From positions 186,001-250,000 of the forward strand of contig NZ_RBWU01000006.1 of assembly GCF_003634705.1 (NCBI RefSeq): a stretch of DNA of 64,000 bases, written 5' to 3'. This DNA is from Actinomadura pelletieri DSM 43383. GTDB taxonomy: Bacteria; Actinomycetota; Actinomycetes; Streptosporangiales; Streptosporangiaceae. Below, piece after piece: positions 1-9,174 of this stretch (position 1 is its first letter; each line of letters begins with the position of its first letter). The position numbers and the translations under genes were made by a program. Below the pieces are notes generated by a model. The model saw only the letters and a program-made list of their open reading frames with translations, had not been told where the DNA came from and made no database searches.

Positions 1-2
1 GC

Positions 3-893
3 GCGATCGAGGCCGGGGCACTGCCCGGGCTGCTGCCGATCGGCCGTCCGGTCACCGACCCGGACGCGCGGGCGGAGGTCGCCCGCAGATGGGGCGTCGC
101 GGAACTGCCCGCCGCGCCCGGCCGGGACACCGACGGGATCGTCGCGGCGGCCCTGGACGGTCAGGTCGGCGCGCTGCTCGTCGGCGGCGTCGACCCCTAC
201 GACCTCGCCGACCCGGACGCGATGCTGCGGGCCCTGGACGCCACCCCGTTCGTGGTGAGCCTGGAGCAGCGGCCGAGCGCGGTCACCGACCGCGCCGACG
301 TCGTGTTCCCCGTCGCGGCCGTCGCGGAGAAGTCCGGCACCTTCGTCGACTGGGAGGGCCGTGGCCGCCAGTTCGACGTCGTGCTGAAGGCGGCGGGACG
401 GATGGCCGACCTTCGGGTCCTGGACGCGCTCGCCGACGAGATGGACGTCCATCTGGCCCTCCCCGAACCGGCCGCGGCCCGCCGCGAACTGGCCGAACTC
501 GGCGCCCACCGCGGTGAGCGTCCAGAGCCGCCGGGCGTCGCGCAGCCGCTGCCGCCGCACCTCGAGCGGGGCGAGGCGCTGCTGGCGACCTGGCGGCTGC
601 TGCTCGACCGGGGCCGACTCCAGGACGGCGAGCCGTTCCTCGCGGGCACCGCCAAGGCCGCGGTCGCCCGGCTGTCGCCCGCGACGGCCGCGGAGATCGG
701 CGCGACCGACACGGTCACGGTCTCGGGCCCGCGCGGTGAGGTCACGCTGCCGCTGGAGATCACCGCGGACCTGCCCGACCGGGTGGTGTGGCTGCCGACG
801 AACTCGGCGGGCTGCGCGGTGCATCGTGACCTGGGCGCGGTCGCCGGCGGCGTCGTGCGGATCGCGAGCGAGAACGCTGGAGGCGTGAAATGA
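3..893 (+). CDS. nuoG: NADH-quinone oxidoreductase subunit G, C-terminal part (5' truncated by window)
   Basis: This is the last 296 codons of NuoG, the large iron-sulfur/molybdopterin-fold subunit of the peripheral arm of complex I. The reading frame is open from the window edge, so the N-terminal Fe-S domains lie outside. What is visible is the molybdopterin-oxidoreductase-like part (LLVGGVDPYDLADPD, then VVFPVAAVAEKSGTFVDWEGR, a motif typical of this fold) and a C-terminal beta-barrel-like segment (ATAAEIGATDTVTVSGPRGEVTLPL). It ends in an ATGA overlap with nuoH, so the two are translationally coupled. Identity rests on the motifs plus the nuoH-N order downstream. Confidence 0.93.
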   Translation, partial: AIEAGALPGLLPIGRPVTDPDARAEVARRWGVAELPAAPGRDTDGIVAAALDGQVGALLVGGVDPYDLADPDAMLRALDATPFVVSLEQRPSAVTDRADVVFPVAAVAEKSGTFVDWEGRGRQFDVVLKAAGRMADLRVLDALADEMDVHLALPEPAAARRELAELGAHRGERPEPPGVAQPLPPHLERGEALLATWRLLLDRGRLQDGEPFLAGTAKAAVARLSPATAAEIGATDTVTVSGPRGEVTLPLEITADLPDRVVWLPTNSAGCAVHRDLGAVAGGVVRIASENAGGVK

Positions 894-2224
894 ACCCGTC
901 GGCCCCCGCTCAGACGCCACTGGAGGGCTTCGGCAACGACCCGTGGTGGCTGATCGGCGGCAAGGTCCTCGTCGTCTTCGCGTTCCTCGTCGTGACCGTG
1001 CTGATGACGATGTGGATAGAACGCCGCGTCATCGGCCGGATGCAGCTGCGCGTCGGCCCGAACCGCGCGGGACCGTTCGGCCTGCTCCAGGGCCTCGCGG
1101 ACGGCGTGAAGCTGGCGCTGAAGGAGGACATCGTCCCCCGCCAGGTCGACAAGGTCGTGTTCGTCCTCGCGCCCGTCATGGCGGCGGTCCCCGCGTTCGT
1201 CTCGTTCGCGATCATCCCGTTCGGGCCGCAGGTGTCGATCTTCGGCCATGAGACGGCGTTGCAGCTCACCGACCTGCCGGTCGCGGTGCTGCTCGTCCTG
1301 GCGATGTCGTCGATGGGCATCTACGGCATCGTGCTGGCGGGCTGGTCGTCGATGTCGCCGTACTCGCTGCTCGGCGGGCTCCGCTCGTCCGCGCAGATGA
1401 TCTCCTACGAGATCGCGATGGGCCTGTCGTTCGTCGCGGTGTTCATGTTCGCGGGCTCGATGTCCACCTCGGAGATCGTCGCGGCGCAGCAGGACAAATG
1501 GTTCGTGATCCTGCTGCTGCCGTCCTTCATCGTCTACGTGATCACGATGATGGGCGAGTCGAACCGCATCCCGTTCGACCTGCCCGAGGGCGAGGGCGAA
1601 CTGGTCGGCGGGTTCCACACCGAGTACTCGTCGCTGAAGTTCGCGATGTTCTTCCTCGCGGAGTACATCAACCTCACGACGCTGTCCGCGCTCGCCACCA
1701 CGCTGTTCCTCGGCGGCTGGCGCGCCCCGTTCCCGATCTCCACGGTCTGGGCGGGCGCCAACTCCGGCTGGTGGCCCGTCCTGTGGTTCCTGATCAAGAT
1801 CTTCCTGTTCATCTTCTTCTTCATCTGGCTGCGCGGCACGCTCCCGCGGGTTCGCTACGACCAGCTGATGAAGCTGGGCTGGAAGGTGCTGATGCCCTTC
1901 TCGCTCGGCTGGATCCTGCTGGTCGCCACCATCCGCGCGCTGCGCAACGACGGCTACGACATGCGGCAGATCGTGATCTACGCCGCGGTGGCCGCGGCGG
2001 TGGTGCTGGTCGCCACGGTGATCTGGGAGATGGTCCGGGGCGGCGAGGACCGCAAGGAGGCCGCGCCGGGCGCGGCGGAGGCGGGCCCGCGGCCCGATCC
2101 GGCCGCCGGCGGTTTCCCGGTGCCGCCGCTGGACGCGCCCCACTACCACGGACGGGCCCGCGAGCCGGCCGGGGCTTCCACGTTCCCAACCCCTCCCGAG
2201 GAGGTCACCCGTGGGACTCACTGA
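890..2224 (+). CDS. nuoH: NADH-quinone oxidoreductase subunit H
   Basis: NuoH (444 residues) is the membrane subunit at the junction of the peripheral and membrane arms and forms part of the quinone chamber. The family signatures are plain: ERRVIGRMQLRVGPNRAGPFG near the N-terminus, and the acidic loop ESNRIPFDLPEGEGELVGG around residues 220-240, followed by EYSSLKFAMFFLAEY. About eight membrane segments are evident. It has a hydrophilic, proline-rich C-terminal tail of about 60 residues beyond the usual core, common in actinobacterial NuoH. The ATG start overlaps the nuoG stop by 4 bases, and the 3' end overlaps nuoI by 14 bases. Confidence 0.97.
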   Translation: MNPSAPAQTPLEGFGNDPWWLIGGKVLVVFAFLVVTVLMTMWIERRVIGRMQLRVGPNRAGPFGLLQGLADGVKLALKEDIVPRQVDKVVFVLAPVMAAVPAFVSFAIIPFGPQVSIFGHETALQLTDLPVAVLLVLAMSSMGIYGIVLAGWSSMSPYSLLGGLRSSAQMISYEIAMGLSFVAVFMFAGSMSTSEIVAAQQDKWFVILLLPSFIVYVITMMGESNRIPFDLPEGEGELVGGFHTEYSSLKFAMFFLAEYINLTTLSALATTLFLGGWRAPFPISTVWAGANSGWWPVLWFLIKIFLFIFFFIWLRGTLPRVRYDQLMKLGWKVLMPFSLGWILLVATIRALRNDGYDMRQIVIYAAVAAAVVLVATVIWEMVRGGEDRKEAAPGAAEAGPRPDPAAGGFPVPPLDAPHYHGRAREPAGASTFPTPPEEVTRGTH

Positions 2225-2840
2225 TTTCCTGAACCCGGTCAAGGGGTTCGGGGTCTCGTTCCACCAGATGTTCATGAAGAGCGAGACCGTTCAGTACCCC
2301 GAGGTGAAGAAGCCGACCGCCCCGCGCTTTCACGGGCGGCACCAGCTCAACCGGTGGCCGGACGGTCTGGAGAAGTGCATCGGCTGCGAGCTGTGCGCCT
2401 GGGCGTGTCCCGCCGACGCCATCTTCGTCGAGGGCGCCGACAACACCGCCGACGAGCGGTACTCGCCCGGTGAACGGTACGGCCGCACCTACCAGATCAA
2501 CTATCTGCGGTGCATCCTCTGCGGGCTGTGCATCGAGGCGTGCCCGACGCGGGCGCTCACGATGACGAACGAGTACGAACTCGCCGACGACAGCCGCGAG
2601 AGCCTGATCTACACCAAGGAGATGCTGCTGGCGCCGCTGCGCGAGGGCATGGAGGCGCCGCCGCACGAGATGCGGCTCGGCGACACCGAGGAGGACTACT
2701 ACCGCCTCGGCCTCCAGCAGCAGGACGACGCCGCCGCGCCGACCGCCCCGACCATCCCGTCCGAGGACGGCGGCCGGGCCAGCGTCGACCAGGCCGTGAA
2801 GCGCGAGAAGGCGAAGCGCAGAGGCGGTGAGAAGAAGTGA
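2211..2840 (+). CDS. nuoI: NADH-quinone oxidoreductase subunit I
   Basis: NuoI (209 residues) carries the two [4Fe-4S] clusters (N6a/N6b) that pass electrons towards quinone. Two ferredoxin motifs are visible: C56-x2-C59-x2-C62-x3-C66-P and C101-x2-C104-x2-C107-x3-C111-P. The GTG start is supported by a GAGGAGG ribosome site a few bases upstream, which lies inside the end of nuoH. The C-terminus is a basic, lysine/arginine-rich tail. The stop overlaps the nuoJ GTG start. Confidence 0.97.
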   Translation: MGLTDFLNPVKGFGVSFHQMFMKSETVQYPEVKKPTAPRFHGRHQLNRWPDGLEKCIGCELCAWACPADAIFVEGADNTADERYSPGERYGRTYQINYLRCILCGLCIEACPTRALTMTNEYELADDSRESLIYTKEMLLAPLREGMEAPPHEMRLGDTEEDYYRLGLQQQDDAAAPTAPTIPSEDGGRASVDQAVKREKAKRRGGEKK

Positions 2841-3757
2841 CCTCCGCTCACCTTCTCGCCGCACCTGTACTCGCCGCAGAGGTCGCGGACAAGCAGTCCG
2901 GGGAACCGTTCTTCTTCTGGCTGCTCGCCGTCGTGTCGGTCTGCGCCGCGCTTGGCATGATCCTCGTGCGCAAGGCGGTGCACTCGGCGCTGCTGCTGGC
3001 GACCGTGATGCTGTCGCTCGCCGCGCTGTACGCGGTCCAGAACGCGCCGTTCCTGGCGTTCGTGCAGGTGATCGTGTACACCGGCGCGGTGCTGATGCTG
3101 TTCCTGTTCGTGCTGATGCTCGTCGGCGTCACGTCCACCGACTCCCTGGTGGAGACGATCCGGGGGCAACGCTTCTGGGCGGTCATCGCGGCGGTCGGGT
3201 TCGCCGTCCTGCTGACGGTCGGTCTCGGGAACGCGGCGCTGAGCAACGCGGCGGGCCTGGACCAGGCCAACGCCGAGGGCAACGTCGTGGGCCTCGCCCG
3301 GCTGCTGTTCTCCAAGTACGTGTTCGCGTTCGAGGTGACCAGCGCGCTGCTGATCACCGCGGCGCTCGGCGCGATGGTGCTGGCGCACCGGGAGCGGACG
3401 GAGCCGAAGCCGACGCAGAAGGACCTGTCCAAGGGACGGTTCCTGTCCGGCGACCACCCGGGCCCGCTGCCCGGCCCCGGCACCTACGCCCGGCACAACG
3501 CCGTCGACATGCCGGCGCTGCTGCCCGACGGGACGCCGTCCGAACTGTCGGTCAACCCGGTCATCGCCGCCCGCACCGACACCGCGGAGCGGCACGCGGA
3601 CCTGTACGGCGGCACCGAGGAAGAGGCGGTCGAACGCGATGTCCGCGCCGTGCGGGCCGCGACGGAGGAGGCGAAGGACGCGGACGCCGAGTCCCGCTCC
3701 GTCAAGTCCGGGTCGCCCGCGACAGGCGGCAATCGTGAAGGCGAGGCTGGTTCATGA
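2837..3757 (+). CDS. nuoJ: NADH-quinone oxidoreductase subunit J
   Basis: NuoJ (306 residues) is a membrane-arm subunit next to NuoK and NuoA. The first roughly 195 residues hold five predicted membrane helices, with the family hallmark around residues 65-100 (FLAFVQVIVYTGAVLMLFLF) including the pi-bulge helix region. A long hydrophilic C-terminal extension of about 110 residues (rich in Ala, Glu, Asp and Arg) follows. The family core is about 165-200 residues, so this is an actinobacterial-type tail. The GTG start at 2837 overlaps the nuoI stop; the stop overlaps nuoK by ATGA. Confidence 0.95.
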   Translation: MTSAHLLAAPVLAAEVADKQSGEPFFFWLLAVVSVCAALGMILVRKAVHSALLLATVMLSLAALYAVQNAPFLAFVQVIVYTGAVLMLFLFVLMLVGVTSTDSLVETIRGQRFWAVIAAVGFAVLLTVGLGNAALSNAAGLDQANAEGNVVGLARLLFSKYVFAFEVTSALLITAALGAMVLAHRERTEPKPTQKDLSKGRFLSGDHPGPLPGPGTYARHNAVDMPALLPDGTPSELSVNPVIAARTDTAERHADLYGGTEEEAVERDVRAVRAATEEAKDADAESRSVKSGSPATGGNREGEAGS

Positions 3758-4053
3758 GTCCGGGGCACTACCTGGCGCTCTCGGCGATCCTGTTCACCAT
3801 CGGAGCGCTCGGCGTCCTCGTACGCCGCAACGCGATCGTGGTGTTCATGTGCGTCGAGCTCATGCTGAACGCGACGAACCTGGCGTTCGTGTCGTTCTCC
3901 CGCATGCACGGCAACCTCGACGGCCAGATCATCGCGTTCTTCGTGATGGTGGTGGCCGCGGCGGAGGTCGTGGTCGGCCTGGCGATCATCATGACCGTCT
4001 TCCGGACCCGCAGGTCGTCGTCGGTGGACGACGTCAACCTGCTGAAGTACTGA
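3754..4053 (+). CDS. nuoK: NADH-quinone oxidoreductase subunit K
   Basis: NuoK (99 residues, the normal length) is a three-helix membrane subunit of the proton-pumping arm. The two conserved membrane glutamates are present: E35 in FMCVELMLNATNL and E71 in AAAEVVVGLAI. The start is ATG in an ATGA overlap with nuoJ; nuoL follows after 13 bases. Confidence 0.97.
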   Translation: MSPGHYLALSAILFTIGALGVLVRRNAIVVFMCVELMLNATNLAFVSFSRMHGNLDGQIIAFFVMVVAAAEVVVGLAIIMTVFRTRRSSSVDDVNLLKY

Positions 4054-4066
4054 GAGGCCGGACGGA

Positions 4067-5983
4067 ATGAAAGCGGAAGGCATCCAGGCCGCGTCCTGGC
4101 TCCTCATCGCGCTCCCGCTCGCGGGCGCCGCGATCCTGCTGCTCGGCGGGAAGCGCACCGACAAGTGGGGGCACCTGCTCGGCGTCACCATGTCGGTCGC
4201 GTCGTTCGCGGTGGGCGCGGCGATGTTCGTGCAGATGCTCGGGTACGAGGCCGAGGAACGGCGCCGCACCCTGCACCTGTGGGACTTCATCGACGTCGGC
4301 TCGTTCAAGGTCGGCATGGACCTGCTGGTGGACCCGCTGTCCATCAGCTTCGTCCTGCTGATCACCGGAGTCGGGTCGCTGATCCACATCTACTCCATCG
4401 GCTACATGGCCGAGGACCCCGAGCGGCGCAGGTTCTTCGCCTACCTGAACCTGTTCGTCGCGGCGATGCTGCTGCTGGTGCTCGGCGAGAACTTCCTCGT
4501 CATGTTCCTCGGCTGGGAGGGCGTCGGCCTCGCCTCGTACCTGCTGATCGGGTTCTGGCAGTACAAGCCGACCGCGGCGACCGCCGCGAAGAAGGCGTTC
4601 GTCGTCAACCGTGTCGGCGACATGGGGCTGATCATCGCGATCGCGCTGATGTTCGCCACGTTCGGGACGGTCGACTACGGCTCGATCCTCGGCACCGGCG
4701 CCGAGCACGCGGGGCTCGCGACCAAGCTCAGCACCGGCACCGCCACCGCGATCGGGCTGCTGCTCCTGCTCGGCGCGTGCGGCAAGTCGGCGCAGCTGCC
4801 GCTCCAGTCGTGGCTGCTGGACGCGATGGAGGGCCCGACGCCCGTGTCGGCCCTCATCCACGCCGCGACGATGGTGACCGCCGGGGTGTACCTGATCGTC
4901 CGGTCCGGGCCGATCTTCGAGATGTCCGACACCGCGCAGCTGGTGGTGACGATCGTCGGCGCGGCCACGCTGCTGTTCGGCGCGATCATCGGGTGCGGCA
5001 AGGACGACATCAAGAAGGCCCTCGCCGGGTCGACGATGTCGCAGATCGGCTACATGCACCTCGCCGCGGGCCTCGGCCGGGCCGGGTACGTGTTCGCCAT
5101 CGCGCACCTCATCGCGCACGGCTTCTTCAAGGCGGGCCTGTTCCTCGGCGCCGGTTCCGTCATGCACGGCATGAAGGACGACGTGAACATGCGCCACTAC
5201 GGCGCGCTCCGCTCGGTGATGGTCCTCACCTACGGCACGTTCGGGCTCGGGTACCTCGCCATCATCGGGTTCCCGGGCCTGTCCGGCTGGTTCACCAAGG
5301 ACGGCATCATCGAGGTCGCGTTCGACAAGGGCGGCACGTCCGGCGCGATCCTCGGCTCCTGCGCCCTGATCGGCGCGGGCATCACCGCGTACTACATGTC
5401 GCGGGTGATGTTCATGACGTTCTTCGGGGAGAAGCGGTGGTCGGAGGACGTCCACCCGCACGAGTCCCCGGCCGTCATGACCTGGCCGCTGATCCTGCTG
5501 GCCTTCGGGTCGGTCTTCGCGGGCGGGTTCCTCGTCCTCGGCGGGTTCGGCGACTTCATCGAACCGGTCGTCGGGGCGCCCGAGCACGCGCACGAGTTCA
5601 AGCCGCTCGCCATTCCCGGCATCGCCACCTTCGTGCTGATGGTCATCGGGGTGGCGATCGCGTGGCGGCAGTACGGCGCCCGGAAGGTGCCGCGTGAGGC
5701 GCCGAAGGGTTCGTTCGTCACCGTCGCGGCCCGCAAGGACCTGTACGGCGACGCGCTCAACGAGTCGCTGCTGATGCGTCCCGGCCAGTGGCTGACGCGG
5801 CTCGCGGTCTGGTTCGACGGGCGCGGCGTCGACGGCGCCGTGAACGGCACCGCCGCCGGGATCGGTGGGACGTCCGGCCGGTTCCGGCGCGTCCAGACCG
5901 GCTTCGCCCGCTCCTACGCCCTGTCGATGTTCGTCGGCGCCGCCCTCGTCGTCGCGACGCTCCTGGTGGTGAACGTTTCATGA
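4067..5983 (+). CDS. nuoL: NADH-quinone oxidoreductase subunit L
   Basis: NuoL (638 residues) is the distal antiporter-like proton-pumping subunit with the long lateral helix. Typical motifs are WEGVGLASYLLIGFW (key glutamate, about residue 148), the LLDAMEGPTPVSALIHAATMVTAGVY stretch, and KALAGSTMSQIGYM. The length agrees with the family. The C-terminal amphipathic region around residues 540-600 fits the lateral helix, ending with a last membrane segment. It overlaps nuoM by ATGA. Confidence 0.97.
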   Translation: MKAEGIQAASWLLIALPLAGAAILLLGGKRTDKWGHLLGVTMSVASFAVGAAMFVQMLGYEAEERRRTLHLWDFIDVGSFKVGMDLLVDPLSISFVLLITGVGSLIHIYSIGYMAEDPERRRFFAYLNLFVAAMLLLVLGENFLVMFLGWEGVGLASYLLIGFWQYKPTAATAAKKAFVVNRVGDMGLIIAIALMFATFGTVDYGSILGTGAEHAGLATKLSTGTATAIGLLLLLGACGKSAQLPLQSWLLDAMEGPTPVSALIHAATMVTAGVYLIVRSGPIFEMSDTAQLVVTIVGAATLLFGAIIGCGKDDIKKALAGSTMSQIGYMHLAAGLGRAGYVFAIAHLIAHGFFKAGLFLGAGSVMHGMKDDVNMRHYGALRSVMVLTYGTFGLGYLAIIGFPGLSGWFTKDGIIEVAFDKGGTSGAILGSCALIGAGITAYYMSRVMFMTFFGEKRWSEDVHPHESPAVMTWPLILLAFGSVFAGGFLVLGGFGDFIEPVVGAPEHAHEFKPLAIPGIATFVLMVIGVAIAWRQYGARKVPREAPKGSFVTVAARKDLYGDALNESLLMRPGQWLTRLAVWFDGRGVDGAVNGTAAGIGGTSGRFRRVQTGFARSYALSMFVGAALVVATLLVVNVS

Positions 5984-7560
5984 GCGACTTTCCGTGGCTG
6001 AGCGTCCTCATCGCGCTGCCGCTGGTCGGCGCGGTGCTGCTCAGCGTCATCCCGCGCGAACGGGAGACGCTGGTCAAGCAGTTCGCGCTCGGTGTCTCCC
6101 TCGTCGTCGCGGCGCTCACCGGCGTCATGGCGGCGGGCTTCGACCCGGACGGCGCCCGCTTCCAGTACGAGGAGAAGTACTGGTGGATCAAGGAGTTCGG
6201 GGTCCACTGGGCGCTCGGCGTCGACGGTGTCGCGCTGGTGCTGATCCTGCTGTCGGTGATCCTCGTCCCGCTGGTGATGCTGGCGTCATGGACGCAGGAC
6301 GACCGGTCCGGCGGTGTGGACGTCCCCGCGAAACGGTCCGTGAAGACGTACTTCGCGCTGCTGCTGTCCCTCGAAGCGGCCATGATCGGCGTGTTCGCCG
6401 CGACCGACGTGTTCCTGTTCTACGTCTTCTTCGAGGCGATGCTCATCCCGGTGTACTTCATCATCGGGTACTACGGCGGCGCGCAGCGTTCCTACGCGGC
6501 GGTGAAGTTCCTGCTGTACTCGCTGTTCGGCGGGCTGCTGATGCTCGTCGCGGTGATCTGGCTGTACCCGCTGTCGAGCAAGCCCACCTCTGAGGGCGGC
6601 CTTGGACGCGGCACGTTCATGTTCGACGAGCTGTCGCAGATGAACATCGACCCGACCACGGCGAAGTGGCTGTTCCTCGGCTTCTTCGTCGCGTTCGCGA
6701 TCAAGGCGCCGATGGTGCCGGTGCACACCTGGCTGCCGGACGCGGCGCAGCAGTCCCCGCCCGGCGCCCTCGTGCTGATCGTCGGCGTCCTCGACAAGGT
6801 CGGCACGTACGGGATGCTGCGGTTCTGCCTGGAGCTGTTCCCCGGCGCGTCGAAGTGGGCGACGCCGGTCGTGCTCGGGTTCGCGGTGCTCAGCATCATC
6901 TACGGCGCGGTCCTCGCGATCGGGCAGGTCGACCTGAAGCGCCTCATCGCCTACACGTCGGTGTCGCACTTCGGGTTCATCGTCCTCGGCATCTTCGCGA
7001 TGACGTCGCAGGGCCAGTCCGGCTCGGCGCTGTACATGGTGAACCACGGGTTCTCCACCGGCGCGCTGTTCCTCGTCATCGGCTTCATGATCGTCCGGCG
7101 GCGGTCGGCGAAGATCTCCGACTATGGCGGGGTGCAGAAGGCGGCGCCGGTCCTCGCCGGGACGTTCCTCGTCGCGGGCCTGTCCGGACTGTCGCTGCCC
7201 GGCCTGTCCACGTTCGTCTCGGAGTTCCTGGTGATCGTCGGGACGTTCGACCGCTACAAGTGGGCGGGTGCGCTCGCGGTCAGCGGTGTCGTCCTCGCCG
7301 CGATCTACATCCTGTGGATGTACCAGCGGACCATGGGCGGCCCGAAGGCCCCCGCGGTCGAGGGCATGAAGGACCTGAACGCCCGGGAGAAGTGGGCCGT
7401 CGCCCCGATCATCGCGATCATCATCGCGATGGGCGTGTTCCCGCAGCCGGTGCTGAACGTCATCAACCCGTCGGTGAAGGAGACCCTCGTCCGGGTCGAG
7501 AAACAGGACCCGGCGCCGGACATCACCGGCAATGTCGCCGAGAACGGAGCCCGCCCATGA
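5980..7560 (+). CDS. nuoM: NADH-quinone oxidoreductase subunit M
   Basis: NuoM (526 residues) is an antiporter-like proton channel subunit. Family signatures include VFLFYVFFEAMLIPVYFIIG (conserved Glu in helix 5), PVHTWLPDAAQQSPPGALVL and KRLIAYTSVSHFGFIVLG. The reading frame is open further upstream inside nuoL, but the ATG at 5980 overlaps the nuoL stop (ATGA) and gives a normal N-terminus (MSDFPWLSVLIALPL), so that start is preferred. Confidence 0.97.
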   Translation: MSDFPWLSVLIALPLVGAVLLSVIPRERETLVKQFALGVSLVVAALTGVMAAGFDPDGARFQYEEKYWWIKEFGVHWALGVDGVALVLILLSVILVPLVMLASWTQDDRSGGVDVPAKRSVKTYFALLLSLEAAMIGVFAATDVFLFYVFFEAMLIPVYFIIGYYGGAQRSYAAVKFLLYSLFGGLLMLVAVIWLYPLSSKPTSEGGLGRGTFMFDELSQMNIDPTTAKWLFLGFFVAFAIKAPMVPVHTWLPDAAQQSPPGALVLIVGVLDKVGTYGMLRFCLELFPGASKWATPVVLGFAVLSIIYGAVLAIGQVDLKRLIAYTSVSHFGFIVLGIFAMTSQGQSGSALYMVNHGFSTGALFLVIGFMIVRRRSAKISDYGGVQKAAPVLAGTFLVAGLSGLSLPGLSTFVSEFLVIVGTFDRYKWAGALAVSGVVLAAIYILWMYQRTMGGPKAPAVEGMKDLNAREKWAVAPIIAIIIAMGVFPQPVLNVINPSVKETLVRVEKQDPAPDITGNVAENGARP

Positions 7561-9164
7561 ACACCGGCGGTCAACTGAGCGCCCAGGCAGGCGCCGCCCT
7601 CGCGCCGGGGGGTGACATCCCCGCGCCGCACATCGAGTACGGGCAGCTCGCCCCGATGCTGCTCGTCTTCGGCGTCGCCGTGGTGGGCGTCCTGGTCGAG
7701 GCGTTCGTCGGGCGCCGCGCCCGCTACTACATCCAGGTGCCGCTCGCGTTCCTCGGCCTCGCCGGGGCGTTCGCCTGGACGGTCGTGCTCGGCTGGCGCG
7801 ACGACCCGCACCATGTCGCCGCCGAGGGCGCCCTCGGTGTGGACGGCCCCACCCTGTTCCTCCAGGGCACCATCCTGATTCTGGCGCTCGTCAGCCTCCT
7901 GCTGATCGCCGAGCGCGGCGACGGCCGGGCGGGCGCGGTCGGCGGGCACTTCGCCGCGCAGGCGTCCGCGCTGCCCGGCTCGGAGGCCGAACAGCGCACC
8001 GCCCAGGCGGGGATCACCCAGACCGAGGTGTTCCCGCTGATGATGTTCGCCGTCGGCGGCATGATGATGTTCCCGGCGGCCAACGACCTGCTCACGATGT
8101 TCGTGGCGCTGGAGGTCCTGTCGCTGCCGCTGTACCTGCTGTGCGGGCTCGCCCGCCGGCGGCGCCTGCTGTCGCAGGAGGCGGCGGTCAAGTACTTCCT
8201 GCTCGGCGCGTTCTCCTCGGCGTTCTTCCTGTACGGCGCGGCGCTGCTGTACGGGTACGCCGGGTCGGTGCGGCTGTCGGACATCTCCGCGCAGATCGGC
8301 AAGGACGCCGGCAACGAGACGCTGCTGCTCGCCGGTGTCGCGCTGCTGTCGGTGGGGCTGCTGTTCAAGCTCGGCGGCGTCCCCTTCCACATGTGGAAGC
8401 CGGACGTGTACCAGGGCGCCCCGACGCCGATCACGGCGCTGATGGCGTCCTGCACGGTCGTGTCCGCGTTCGGCGCGATCCTGCGGGTCTACTACGTCGT
8501 GTTCGAGACCCTCGAATGGGACTGGCGGCCGTTCATGTGGGCCGTGGCGATTCTCACCATGGCGATCGGGTCGATCATCGCGATCACGCAGACCGACATC
8601 AAGCGGATGCTGGCGTACTCGTCCATCGCGCACGCCGGTTTCCTGCTCATGGGCGTGATCGCCGCGTCGCCGAACGGCCTGTCCAGCACCCTGTTCTACC
8701 TGCTGGCCTACGGATTCACCTCCGTCGGCGCGTTCGCGGTCGTCACGATGGTGCGGGACGCGGGCGGCGAGGCGGGCCACCTGTCGCGGTGGGCGGGGCT
8801 CGGCAAGCGGTCCCCGGTCGTCGCGGGCGTGTTCGCCTTCTTCCTGCTCGCCTTCGCGGGAATTCCGCTGACCAGCGGGTTCACCGGGAAGTTCGCGGTG
8901 TTCAAGGCGGCCGTGGAGGAGGGCGCGACCCCGCTCGTCATCGTCGCGGTCGTGTCGTCGGCCGTCGCCGCGTTCTTCTACGTCCGTGTGATCGTCGTCA
9001 TGTTCTTCAGCGAGCCGGACGCGGACGGGCCGGTCGTCGTGGCCGGGCCCGCCACCGCGGTCGCGGTCGCGCTCGGCGTGACGGCTACTGTGGTACTCGG
9101 CGTGCTCCCACAGCCCGTGTTGGACCTTGCGGGACAGGCCACGACCCACATGTTCGTCCGGTAG
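7557..9164 (+). CDS. nuoN: NADH-quinone oxidoreductase subunit N
   Basis: NuoN (535 residues) is the third antiporter-like subunit of the membrane arm. Motifs: FVALEVLSLPLYLLCGL (helix-5 Glu), GGVPFHMWKPDVYQGAPTPI and KRMLAYSSIAHAGFLLMG. The frame is open far upstream as a shadow of nuoM, but the ATG at 7557 (ATGA overlap with the nuoM stop) is the sensible start. The first roughly 25 residues are hydrophilic (MNTGGQLSAQ). This is the last nuo gene; the next gene starts 10 bases downstream and is probably cotranscribed. Confidence 0.96.
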   Translation: MNTGGQLSAQAGAALAPGGDIPAPHIEYGQLAPMLLVFGVAVVGVLVEAFVGRRARYYIQVPLAFLGLAGAFAWTVVLGWRDDPHHVAAEGALGVDGPTLFLQGTILILALVSLLLIAERGDGRAGAVGGHFAAQASALPGSEAEQRTAQAGITQTEVFPLMMFAVGGMMMFPAANDLLTMFVALEVLSLPLYLLCGLARRRRLLSQEAAVKYFLLGAFSSAFFLYGAALLYGYAGSVRLSDISAQIGKDAGNETLLLAGVALLSVGLLFKLGGVPFHMWKPDVYQGAPTPITALMASCTVVSAFGAILRVYYVVFETLEWDWRPFMWAVAILTMAIGSIIAITQTDIKRMLAYSSIAHAGFLLMGVIAASPNGLSSTLFYLLAYGFTSVGAFAVVTMVRDAGGEAGHLSRWAGLGKRSPVVAGVFAFFLLAFAGIPLTSGFTGKFAVFKAAVEEGATPLVIVAVVSSAVAAFFYVRVIVVMFFSEPDADGPVVVAGPATAVAVALGVTATVVLGVLPQPVLDLAGQATTHMFVR

Positions 9165-9174
9165 GGAGACCTGG

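Noticed and set aside
197..2275. 692-codon open frame on the minus strand opposite nuoG-nuoH
   Set aside because: It is antisense to two well-defined nuo genes, is made of low-complexity Arg/His/Asp/Glu-rich sequence typical of high-GC shadow frames, and has no ribosome site.
4034..5593. 519-codon minus-strand frame opposite nuoL
   Set aside because: Shadow of nuoL with Asp/Arg/His/Glu-rich composition and no recognisable domain.
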